From: Campylobacteraceae bacterium
GTDB lineage: Bacteria > Campylobacterota > Campylobacteria > Campylobacterales > UBA6016
Assembly: GCA_022758985.1 (NCBI GenBank)
Contig: JAEMQC010000118.1
Location: 1 to 11,896, forward strand
Direction of reading: 5' to 3'
Length of the DNA: 11,896 nt
Shown: positions 1 to 5,807 of the stretch, in pieces
How the letters are laid out: each line of letters starts with the position of its first letter
How positions within the stretch are numbered: position 1 is the stretch's first letter
Notes under the pieces: model-generated
Told to the model about the DNA's origin: nothing
What the model saw: only the letters and a program-made list of their open reading frames with translations
The model's database searches: none
Translations under genes and position numbers: made by a program

Positions 1-960
1 TTGACAATAAAAAGGGCTAGTCGTATTACGATCGTTTAATGCTTTCTCTTTTGCATCGTCTAACTCTAAAAACTCTATATTTTTTTGCTTTATGCCAAGC
101 GCCTCTTTTGCCAGCATGGAGTAGAAGTTGACTTCACCTTCGTTTGATATCTGTTTTAAAAATTCTTGCGATTTCGAGCTCAGATAAGCCCAAAAAAGCG
201 CCCTATCTTTGCCATCGACGCTTTTTGCGTTCTCGGCGGCCATCTTAAAGCACTTTAGAGCGTCTTCGCCATGTTTTAGCTTTGTTAGTCCCATGAAAAA
301 AAGCGTCTCTTCTTGGTATGAAGATTTTGGCTTTGCTTTGGCGATACTCTTTTGCAGCTTTGTCTGGTTGGCATCGAACAATACCCATTTTACGAATCTT
401 TTTGCGTTTGGCGTGGCAAGTATTGCGTCTATGTTTGTATCGTCTATTTGCGTATCAAAAAAAGCTGCCCGAAACTCTTTTGGGGTCTCGAAATATATCT
501 CTACGCTCTTTGCGTCAAGCGCTCTTCGCTCAAAGGCCACCTTGGATAGCAGCTCTATTTTTGCGGCTTTCTCGGGAGCCGCTTCGCTTATGTTTTTCGA
601 TAGCTCTACGGGCTCGTTTGAGCCGGACATCAGCAGATTTGATATTTTTTTATAGTTTACCCCGAGCTCGGCACATTCGGGCGTCTTTTTGAGCGCTCTG
701 GTGATATTGCTATCCATGCAGTCAAATAGTCTTGCAAGTTTCTTGGAGGCTGTTTTTTTGAGCAGCAGCGTCGAGTGGTCAGATTTTGGCGTTTTTGTTA
801 GAAAAAATGCCTCATAGGCCTCTTTGTCAGAAATATCGCCTTTTAGAATCTCTAGCAAAAATAGATCTTTGGCATATCCGGACGGCTCTTTTTTGAGGCT
901 ATCCAGCGATGCGCCAAAGCAGATAGAGAACGCCAAAAGAAAACTAAATAGAGGCCGCAA
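1..960 (-). CDS. slt: Soluble lytic transglycosylase (Slt70-type), N-terminal part, runs off the left edge
   Basis: The frame stays open for 320 codons from a TTG at 960 to position 1; I checked every codon. The predicted start MRPLFSFLLAFSICFGAS is a typical signal peptide, with cleavage near FGA/S, so the protein should be periplasmic. The visible part is mainly alpha-helical and charged, with short repeated helices such as RALFWAYLSSKSQEFLK and NFYSMLAKEALG near residues 255-290. That fits the superhelical U-domain of Slt-type transglycosylases, which cleave peptidoglycan to 1,6-anhydromuropeptides. The catalytic domain would lie beyond the edge and cannot be seen. The start overlaps the end of yggT by 17 bases, so the two are translationally linked. 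No ATG fits; TAA precedes ATT-TTG in frame, and TTG is the best start although its ribosome site is weak. The call relies partly on my memory that Campylobacter carries yggT next to slt (Cj0844c-Cj0843c). Confidence 0.75.
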   Translation of the reverse strand, partial: MRPLFSFLLAFSICFGASLDSLKKEPSGYAKDLFLLEILKGDISDKEAYEAFFLTKTPKSDHSTLLLKKTASKKLARLFDCMDSNITRALKKTPECAELGVNYKKISNLLMSGSNEPVELSKNISEAAPEKAAKIELLSKVAFERRALDAKSVEIYFETPKEFRAAFFDTQIDDTNIDAILATPNAKRFVKWVLFDANQTKLQKSIAKAKPKSSYQEETLFFMGLTKLKHGEDALKCFKMAAENAKSVDGKDRALFWAYLSSKSQEFLKQISNEGEVNFYSMLAKEALGIKQKNIEFLELDDAKEKALNDRNTTSPFYCQ

Positions 961-1240
961 AATGGTTTATTATCTTAACGAGGAATATATCTAAAAACTG
1001 TAGCGCCAATACTATGATGAGCGGCGTCAAATCCACGCCTCCGAATACAGTTCTTATTTTGCCCCTGACGAACGAATATACCGGCATGGTAAGTTTATAT
1101 AGTATTTGAACTATCGGATTGTAGGGGTCTGGACGAACCCAGCTTAGAAGCGCTTGTATAATCACGATCCATATATAGATATTTAGCGCCATATGCAGTA
1201 TGTGCGAAAAAGCTTCCAGAAGAGTTTTTAGTATGAACAT
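944..1240 (-). CDS. yggT: YggT-family integral membrane protein
   Basis: The protein has 98 residues, a usual length for a single YggT unit. Two hydrophobic segments are visible, about residues 17-35 and 70-91. The link between them carries the family signature SWVRPDPYNPIVQILYKLT followed by MPVYSFVRGKIR. YggT proteins sit in the inner membrane; their role is poorly defined, with proposed links to osmotic stress and to the division/cell-wall region in other bacteria. The gene starts 59 bases behind nifA and its end overlaps slt, so it is probably co-transcribed with slt. The ribosome site is weak: GGACGG lies 11 bases before ATG, inside a predicted RNA hairpin. Identification is by motif and is firm; the function is not. 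Confidence 0.9.
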   Translation of the reverse strand: MFILKTLLEAFSHILHMALNIYIWIVIIQALLSWVRPDPYNPIVQILYKLTMPVYSFVRGKIRTVFGGVDLTPLIIVLALQFLDIFLVKIINHFAASI

Positions 1241-1248
1241 ATTTTTAT

Positions 1249-1291
1249 AACCGTCCGCTATTTTAAAGATTTAAAATTTTAGCAGACGGCT
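1249..1291 (-). other. RNA hairpin between nifA and yggT
   Basis: Two 12-base arms (1249-1260 and 1280-1291) can pair fully in the minus-strand transcript, with two G-U wobbles. On the plus strand the same arms give two mismatches. The 19-base loop is A/T-only apart from one base. The 3' arm covers GGACGG, the only Shine-Dalgarno-like bases before yggT. No U-run follows the stem on the minus strand, so a simple terminator is unlikely for minus-strand transcripts. Read on the plus strand, a T-rich run does follow, but no plus-strand gene ends here. Confidence 0.45.
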
Positions 1292-1299
1292 GTTTATTT

Positions 1300-2852
1300 T
1301 TAAACGTCTATTTCGTATTTGAGGATTTTGTATCCTATCTGCCTTACGGTAATACCTAGTTTTCTGGCGGCTTTGGCCTGAATTCCGCCGCACTCCCTTA
1401 AGGCGTTTATGATCGCCTCTTTTTCTATCGATTCAAGCTCTTGCTTTGTTACGACCTCCTCTTTTCTGGAGTGGTTTTTGTCCATCTTCTCTTTTATATA
1501 CATACCGGGAAGAGCTGCCGCAACTATACTCTGCCCGATGACGCCGTTATCGTTGAGAAGTACTATTCGCTCCATCGTATTTTCAAGCTCTCTTATGTTT
1601 CCAGGCCATGAGTAGTCGGATAATACGGCATAAGCATCCTCGCCGAATTCCAGCTCTTTTTTATGAAGCTTGCAAAACTTGTATAAAAAGTGGTTTGCGA
1701 GCATCAATATATCCTTGCCCCTCTCTCTGAGAGGAGGGAGCATTATTGGAATGACGTTTAGTCTATAAAATAGATCTTCCCTAAACTCCCCTTTTTCAAC
1801 CATCTCTTCGAGGTTTCTGTTTGTTGCGGCCGCTACGCGTACGTCGACTTTTATCGTTTTGCTGCCGCCGACTCTCTCAAATTCTTGCTCTTGAAGCACT
1901 CTGAGAAGTTTAACTTGCAAAGATGCGGAAATATCGCCTATTTCGTCCAAAAACAGGGTTCCTCCGTCGGCTAGCTCGAAACGCCCTTTTCTCATCTCCT
2001 TGGCGTCCGTAAATGCCCCTTTTTCATGCCCGAAAAGTTCGCTTTCCAGAAGGCTTTCCGGTATCGCGGCACAGTTTAGTTTTACGAACGGACCGTCTTT
2101 TCTGCTGCTGCTTTGGTGGAGCGCAGCCGCTATCAGCTCTTTGCCGGTGCCGGTTTCGCCCCTGATTAGTACCGTTGCCTTTGAGGCGGCTATTTTTTCA
2201 AAACGCCGAACACCTCTTTCATTTTGGCGCTTTCGCCTATGATATTTTCAAAGTTGGACGCCTGCAGAACCTCTGACTTGTAATATGTGTTTTGCTCGGC
2301 GAGTTTCTTCTTCTCCTCTTTGTGTGCGCTTTCCAGTTTTATAGCCTGAGCAAGCGTCGAGCCTACGATTGTCAAAAAGTTGATGCACTCTTCGAAATCG
2401 AGAGCGGTTTTTTTGGTCAAGTTGACGCCCAGAACGCCTACGACGCTATCACCTGTTATCATCGGCGTAGCGATGTATGAGATATCGTCTATTCTTCTGG
2501 CTCCCGTCTTGTTTAAGAATAAGATGTCGCTGTGGATATTCTCTATTACGATTGGCTCCTTGGTGCTTGCGGCAAGACCGGTGGCACCCTCTCCGACTTT
2601 ATAAGAGGCAAGCATCTTTTGCTTTGGCGTCAAATCTATGGAAGCGAAGATGCTAAGCTCTTTTTTTTCGTCATTTAAGAGGTGTATAGAACATCTCTCC
2701 AGCTTCAAATAGTTCTTTAACGTCTTTAAGGAGTCCGAGACCTTATGCTCCAAGCTTTGCGAGCTCATTAAAAGCCTGGATATTTCAAGTAGCGTTTCAA
2801 GCTCCGCAAGCTTGACGCAATCACTACAATTTTGTAAGTTTTTTTGCTCCAT
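1300..2852 (-). pseudogene. nifA: nifA, sigma-54-dependent nitrogen fixation activator, split by a one-base frameshift
   Basis: NifA is a bacterial enhancer-binding protein that remodels sigma-54 RNA polymerase at nif promoters. The first frame (2852-2190) gives 220 residues: a CxxC at 9-12, a GAF domain at about 25-165, a charged helix, and the start of the AAA+ domain. It ends in a TAG just after an A6 run. The second frame holds the rest. Joined by one added A the protein is 517 residues, normal for NifA. Motifs then run in order: Walker A GETGTGKE (232-239), GAFTDA loop (279-284), Walker B GTLFLDE (ending 304), sensor AATNRN, arginine-finger region FREDLFYRLN, PLRERGKDI, and a Fis-type helix-turn-helix near 490-513 whose RQIGYKILKY is characteristic of NifA. 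No Cys pair lies in the linker before the HTH, unlike oxygen-sensitive NifA types. Start ATG at 2852 has AGAGG six bases upstream. The downstream half alone could only start at 1995, losing Walker A, and should be inactive. The shift may be a true mutation, a sequencing error, or recoding. Confidence 0.88.
2190..2198 (-). other. Frameshift point in nifA: A6 run plus immediate TAG
   Basis: Read on the minus strand, codons TTG AAA AAA are followed directly by TAG (2190-2192). The six A residues are 2193-2198. A shift of -1 at the run, or a seventh A, gives TTG AAA AAA ATA GCC GCC, that is L-K-K-I-A-A. This leads without gap into the expected SKATVLIRGETGTGKE stretch. Confidence 0.9.
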
Positions 2853-2868
2853 GCGGCACCTCTATGAG

Positions 2869-2904
2869 TTGCTTTTGCGAGATTCTAGCGCAAAAATGTA
2901 GCAA
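2869..2904 (-). other. Inverted repeat between nifQ and nifA
   Basis: A 7-base arm TTTTGCG (2873-2879) is matched by CGCAAAA (2889-2895) around a 9-base loop. An outer TTGC (2869-2872) can also pair with GCAA (2901-2904) across a small bulge. It sits in the 81-base gap between nifQ and nifA. It lacks a clear U-run on the minus strand, so it may be a weak attenuator, an mRNA-processing site or an operator-like dyad. It does not match the TGT-N10-ACA NifA site. Confidence 0.35.
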
Positions 2905-2933
2905 TGTATTAATATCAACTGCTCAAAATATAA

Positions 2934-3263
2934 TCAGCAATTTGCAACTTCCAAGATATCGCACTTAAAGCAGTTGCCAACATCCTGACATCCGTAGCAT
3001 GCCGGAGCTACCGAGCCTATCTCGTCAAATAGAAACTTTTTCCATCTTTTTTCCTTGGGCCGCATAGCCCATAGTAGCGGATAGTTTGCGGCCATAAGCT
3101 TATTGAGCTCCATTCTAGAATCAAGCCCCATATCTGAATATAGATGTCCGGCTTCGAATGCCTTTGTGGCTATATATCTAGATAGTACGCCTTTTGCAAA
3201 CTCGTTTTGAGCATATTTGGAGAGTAGCTCTACCAGTTTTTCAAAATCTATTTTTTGCTGCAT
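2934..3263 (-). CDS. nifQ: NifQ-like protein (molybdenum donor for FeMo-cofactor), short form
   Basis: NifQ binds a Mo-Fe-S cluster and supplies molybdenum for nitrogenase FeMo-cofactor. This 109-residue protein shows the family pattern in order: HLYSDMGLDSR (40-50), MELNKLM (51-57), RWKKFLFDEIG (73-83) and a cysteine cluster. Typical NifQ proteins are longer (roughly 170-200 residues as I recall) with a C-x4-C-x2-C-x5-C cluster. Here the N-terminal region is short and the cluster is C89-x2-C92-x5-C98-x2-C101, with a last C109. The first usual cysteine is missing and a new one follows the last. The start ATG at 3263 has a good AGGAG seven bases upstream. nifA follows 81 bases downstream on the same strand, which supports a nitrogen fixation role. 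It could instead be a NifQ-derived metal-binding protein with a changed job. Confidence 0.72.
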   Translation of the reverse strand: MQQKIDFEKLVELLSKYAQNEFAKGVLSRYIATKAFEAGHLYSDMGLDSRMELNKLMAANYPLLWAMRPKEKRWKKFLFDEIGSVAPACYGCQDVGNCFKCDILEVANC

Positions 3264-3310
3264 TTTCTTGCTCCTAAAAGTAGCTGTTCATTTTTTATTC
3301 CGTTTTTCAA

Positions 3311-3326
3311 AATATAGGAGTAGAAT
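3311..3326. promoter_or_regulatory. Divergent promoter region between nifQ and the small secreted protein
   Basis: The 101 bases from 3264 to 3364 separate two divergent genes. A minus-strand -10-like TATATT (3311-3316) faces nifQ, and a plus-strand TAGAAT (3321-3326) faces the secreted protein. No convincing -35 box is present, which is common in Campylobacter promoters. No sigma-54 -24/-12 pair was found on either strand. These are weak matches judged by eye. Confidence 0.3.
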
Positions 3327-3364
3327 AGCTGTGCTACGTAAATAAATCCGTTTGGAGGTTTGAT

Positions 3365-3607
3365 ATGAAAAGCCTTGTTGTTTCGGCGTTTGGATGCTTG
3401 ACTTTAGCAAGTGTCGCCTTGTTTGCCGAGGGACCTAATAATCCGGCAAATTTCGAGATTGCCAAAAAGCAGATGAGCGAGATGGCGGAAAAAAGAATGG
3501 CAGTTATAAAGGATTTTAAGAGCTGCGTTGATGCGGCGACAGATACGAATGGTCTAAAAGAGTGCAGAAAAAAAGAGGCCCAAGCCATGAAAGCTTTGCG
3601 ACCATAG
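3365..3607 (+). CDS. Small secreted protein of unknown function
   Basis: I do not recognise this 80-residue protein. It starts with a clear Sec signal peptide: MK, a hydrophobic core to about residue 20, and probable cleavage at LFA/EG. The mature part of about 59 residues is charged and probably helical (FEIAKKQMSEMAEKRMAVIKD). It has two cysteines, C53 and C67, which could form a disulfide across a helical turn in the periplasm. ATG at 3365 has a strong GGAGG seven bases upstream. It is divergent from nifQ across 101 bases and convergent with the yceI operon. After the TAG stop the same frame stays open for 26 more codons to a TAA at 3686, and these encode a Gly/Asn/Met/Arg-rich tail, so the annotated end may be a premature stop. 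Confidence 0.7.
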   Translation: MKSLVVSAFGCLTLASVALFAEGPNNPANFEIAKKQMSEMAEKRMAVIKDFKSCVDAATDTNGLKECRKKEAQAMKALRP

Positions 3608-3695
3608 AAAGCGCCAGCAAATAGGCCTGGGCGCAGCGGGGATATGAACAATACCCAAAGAGGAATGGGCGCTAAATCTATGATGTAAAAGAGAT

Positions 3696-3715
3696 ACAGA
3701 GGCGATCGCCTCTGT
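3696..3715. terminator. Bidirectional terminator, perfect 20-bp palindrome
   Basis: The half-site ACAGAGGCGA is followed at once by its exact reverse complement. The stem is G/C-rich and forms a tight hairpin. On the plus strand it is followed by GTGTTTTATTT. On the minus strand it lies five bases after the yceI stop and is followed by ATCTCTTTT. It sits between two convergent genes, where a shared terminator is expected. Confidence 0.75.
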
Positions 3716-3720
3716 GTGTT

Positions 3721-4299
3721 TTATTTCGCTATGCCTTCTAGCTCTACGCTTATCTTGATTTCATCTCCGACAACAAAACCGCCCGCTTCCAGGGCTTTGT
3801 TCCAATTAAGTCCGAAATCTTTTCTGTTTATTTGCGAAGTTAAAGTCATCCCTATTCTAGTGCCGCCCCAAGGGTCTTTAACCGGGGAGCTTACTTCGGC
3901 GTCAAAAATTACCGGCTTTGTGATTCCTTTGATTGTAAGATTACCGGCCACTTTTGCCTTGCCTGCTTTTAGGGGCGTATACTTGGTCATTACGAAATTC
4001 ATTTTTGGAAATTTTGCGGAATCAAAAAAGTCGGCGCTTCTAAGATGATCGTCTCTTTTTTGTATATCCGTATCTACGCTGGCGGTTTCGACAATCCCTT
4101 CTAGGGCGCTTATCTTCTTGCTTTTTTCGTCATAGCTAAAATTTCCGTCAAACTTTTTAAATTTACCTTTTACGTTGCTAACCATGAGGTGTTTGACGCT
4201 AAAACCTACGCTCGAGTGTGAGCCGTCAAGCTCGAAATCCGTCGCAAAAACCGAAGCGCCCAGTAGGAGCGCCGCCAAAGCAGTCGCTATTTTTTTCAT
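3721..4299 (-). CDS. yceI: YceI-family periplasmic protein
   Basis: YceI proteins are secreted lipocalin-like beta-barrels that bind an isoprenoid-type lipid. Roles in acid or osmotic stress are reported for homologues, but the exact function is uncertain. The 192-residue protein has a signal peptide MKKIATALAALLLGASVFA cleaved before TDFELDGSHSS. Family features follow: the opening D-x-x-H-S-x-V-x-F-x-V-K-H, then KFKKFDGNFSYD, SVDTDIQKRDDHLRSADFFD, TLTSQINRKDFGLNWN, and an end VVGDEIKISVELEGI. The start at 4299 is preferred over an ATG 12 codons upstream because it gives a clean signal peptide and has AAGGA seven bases before it. It follows the 73-residue gene by 10 bases, so the two form an operon closed by the hairpin at 3696-3715. 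Confidence 0.9.
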   Translation of the reverse strand: MKKIATALAALLLGASVFATDFELDGSHSSVGFSVKHLMVSNVKGKFKKFDGNFSYDEKSKKISALEGIVETASVDTDIQKRDDHLRSADFFDSAKFPKMNFVMTKYTPLKAGKAKVAGNLTIKGITKPVIFDAEVSSPVKDPWGGTRIGMTLTSQINRKDFGLNWNKALEAGGFVVGDEIKISVELEGIAK

Positions 4300-4309
4300 T
4301 CTGTTTTCC

Positions 4310-4531
4310 TTATCCGTTATTTTTGGCTTCAACAAGAGCCGATATTAACTCGTCGATATTTTCATAGGGAATATGAACCTTCCAGTCAGGTTCCCCACCT
4401 TTGAGACTTACACCTATGCTGACAACTGGTTTTGAACTCTCTCCATAAGGATGCACCATTTTGCTAATAGTGATAATTCCGCCTTCCATGCTTGCCAGTT
4501 TTATAGTTTTTAGTAGCTTTGCTTCACTCAT
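4310..4531 (-). CDS. Small cytoplasmic protein of unknown function
   Basis: I do not recognise this 73-residue protein. It has no signal peptide, membrane segment or cysteine. The sequence suggests several beta strands (GGIITISKMV, KPVVSIGVSLKGG, DWKVHIPY) and a C-terminal helix (ENIDELISALVEAKNNG). A single-strand-binding PC4-like fold is one loose guess from that layout, without motif support. ATG at 4531 has AAGGAG five bases upstream. A GTG nine codons earlier is also open but has no ribosome site and lies very close to a candidate -10 box. It is the first gene of an operon with yceI, ten bases ahead of it. Confidence 0.75.
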   Translation of the reverse strand: MSEAKLLKTIKLASMEGGIITISKMVHPYGESSKPVVSIGVSLKGGEPDWKVHIPYENIDELISALVEAKNNG

Positions 4532-4559
4532 CTTATCTCCTTTTTTGATTACAGACACT

Positions 4560-4585
4560 ATTGTATGAAATAATTCTTAATTATA
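4560..4585 (-). promoter_or_regulatory. Promoter for the 73-residue gene and yceI
   Basis: On the minus strand an exact TATAAT lies at 4585-4580 and a TACAAT at 4565-4560. Either would give a short leader of about 20-45 bases before the ATG at 4531. The surrounding bases are A/T-rich, as in Campylobacter sigma-70 promoters. The choice between the two boxes is open. Confidence 0.45.
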
Positions 4586-4601
4586 TTTTAAAAGGATGGA
4601 A

Positions 4602-4898
4602 TTAGTCGAGAGTTCTTAGTACGGAGTTTTTGTATCTCATAAATTCTAGTTTTTGTTCCAGATAGCGGTTTTCTTCTTTTAGTGATTTGTAACTCGAATA
4701 TAGCGAGTCGGTCTCGAGGCTTAGATAGTAGATGCTTGATGAGAGATAAATTTTTGGCATCGTTATGCCGACGGCTAAAACAAGTGTGGCAAGAGCAGTA
4801 AGTACCGTTCGCAGACCAAGACCCTCTTCTTTGCCATTTATGGTTGCTAGTTCGTCTAGAAGTTCTTGTTTGTCGTGCAGATTTTCAATCATTTCCAT
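4602..4898 (-). CDS. ftsL: FtsL-like division protein
   Basis: The 98-residue protein has a short cytoplasmic N-terminus, one membrane segment at about 29-48 (RTVLTALATLVLAVGITM), and then a periplasmic coiled-coil-like stretch (YSSYKSLKEENRYLEQKLEFM). This is the FtsL layout; FtsL works with FtsB and FtsQ to activate septal peptidoglycan synthesis. The sequence itself is poorly conserved, so the call rests on topology and on its place straight after rsmH, where ftsL sits in many bacteria. Its start overlaps the end of rsmH by 14 bases. The gene is truly short and ends in TAA at 4602. Confidence 0.65.
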   Translation of the reverse strand: MEMIENLHDKQELLDELATINGKEEGLGLRTVLTALATLVLAVGITMPKIYLSSSIYYLSLETDSLYSSYKSLKEENRYLEQKLEFMRYKNSVLRTLD

Positions 4899-5805
4899 AA
4901 AATCTAAATGCCCTTAGTTTTGCGCTTCTTGCTCTCGGATTCGCTTTTATTTCACTATCCGTAGCGGTAAGTGGTTTTTTGGTGATAATCTCGCCTAGCT
5001 CGTTATTGTTTTTGCACGTACACCTAAAGGCTTCAGGCGGACAGATGCAAGAACGAGACCACTCTTTAAAGGCGGTTTTTACGATTCTATCTTCCAAAGA
5101 ATGAAAAGATATGATACCTAAAATTTTTTCATTTTTTCCAATATTTTTTACACTTTCTAATAAATTTTCAAGTTGTTCCAGTTCGGAGTTGACCTCTATT
5201 CTGATGGCCTGAAAAGTTAGCGTTGCAGGATGTATCTTGCCGCCTCGAAAGTTTGCCGATATTAGAGTCGCAAGCTCTTTGGCGCTTGTTATCTTTGCTT
5301 CTTTACGCCTCTTTACTATTAGGGAGGCGATTTTTTTTGAGAAGCGTTCTTCGCCGTAGACTCTTATTATTTTTTCCAGTTCCAGCTCGGAGTAGCCGTT
5401 TACTACATCATATGCGCTAAACTCCTGTGTGTTGTCCATGCGCATATCGAGCGTCTCGCTCTCAAACGAAAACCCTCTCTCTTTTTTGTCTAACTGCAAG
5501 GATGACACACCTATATCCGCCAATATTCCAACCACATTGCTTGCGTCTATTTTTGAAAAAACGGAGCCGAAATCGGATTTGACGAAACTCACCCTGTCTG
5601 CATATTTTTTGAGCCTCTCTTTGCTAAACGACAGAGCCTCGTCGTCTCTGTCTACTCCTATTAGTTTGATGTTTGGATGAGCAGATAAAATGGCTTCTGA
5701 GTGTCCGCCGTATCCTAGCGTGGCATCTACAAACACGCCGTTTTCGAGTTCTTTAAATACCTCCAGTACTTCGTTTAATAAAACAGGTTTATGTGGAGTG
5801 TTCAT
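4885..5805 (-). CDS. rsmH: 16S rRNA (cytosine1402-N4)-methyltransferase RsmH
   Basis: RsmH (formerly MraW) methylates N4 of C1402 in the decoding centre of 16S rRNA using S-adenosylmethionine. The 306-residue protein has the full family pattern: HKPVLLNEV at 5-13, the SAM-binding FVDATLGYGGHS at 25-36, GVDRD near 50, ADIGVSSLQLD near 95-105, GFSF and LDMRMD soon after, FQAIRIEVN and ISFHSLEDRIVK in the last third, then CICPPEAFRC and the PRARSAKLRAFR end. It begins two bases after the bioA stop, with only a weak ribosome site, and overlaps the ftsL-like gene at its end, so it is likely translated in a coupled run. Confidence 0.97.
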   Translation of the reverse strand: MNTPHKPVLLNEVLEVFKELENGVFVDATLGYGGHSEAILSAHPNIKLIGVDRDDEALSFSKERLKKYADRVSFVKSDFGSVFSKIDASNVVGILADIGVSSLQLDKKERGFSFESETLDMRMDNTQEFSAYDVVNGYSELELEKIIRVYGEERFSKKIASLIVKRRKEAKITSAKELATLISANFRGGKIHPATLTFQAIRIEVNSELEQLENLLESVKNIGKNEKILGIISFHSLEDRIVKTAFKEWSRSCICPPEAFRCTCKNNNELGEIITKKPLTATDSEIKANPRARSAKLRAFRFYGND

Positions 5806-5807
5806 TT

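Noticed and set aside
209..655. Long plus-strand open frames opposite the transglycosylase gene
   Set aside because: They lie antisense to a continuous 320-codon frame with a signal peptide, lack ribosome sites, and encode Ser/Phe-rich sequence typical of the reverse strand of a coding gene.
2120..2200. Programmed -1 frameshift with downstream RNA structure in nifA
   Set aside because: GCCT-CAA-AGGC and a distant AGCCGC/GCGGCT pairing exist after the run, but the slip site is G AAA AAA, not a standard heptamer, and the stems are weak. Kept only as one option for the frameshift, not as a feature.
3264..3364. Possible sigma-54 promoter or NifA binding site before nifQ or the secreted protein
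   Set aside because: No GG-N10-GC pair near TGGCAC/TTGC and no TGT-N10-ACA was found by eye on either strand.
3334..3651. 105-codon minus-strand frame over the small secreted protein
   Set aside because: The plus-strand gene has a GGAGG ribosome site and signal peptide; the antisense frame has neither and no recognisable motif.
4532..4558. GTG start nine codons upstream for the 73-residue protein
   Set aside because: No ribosome site before it, and the AAGGAG before the ATG at 4531 lies within that extension.
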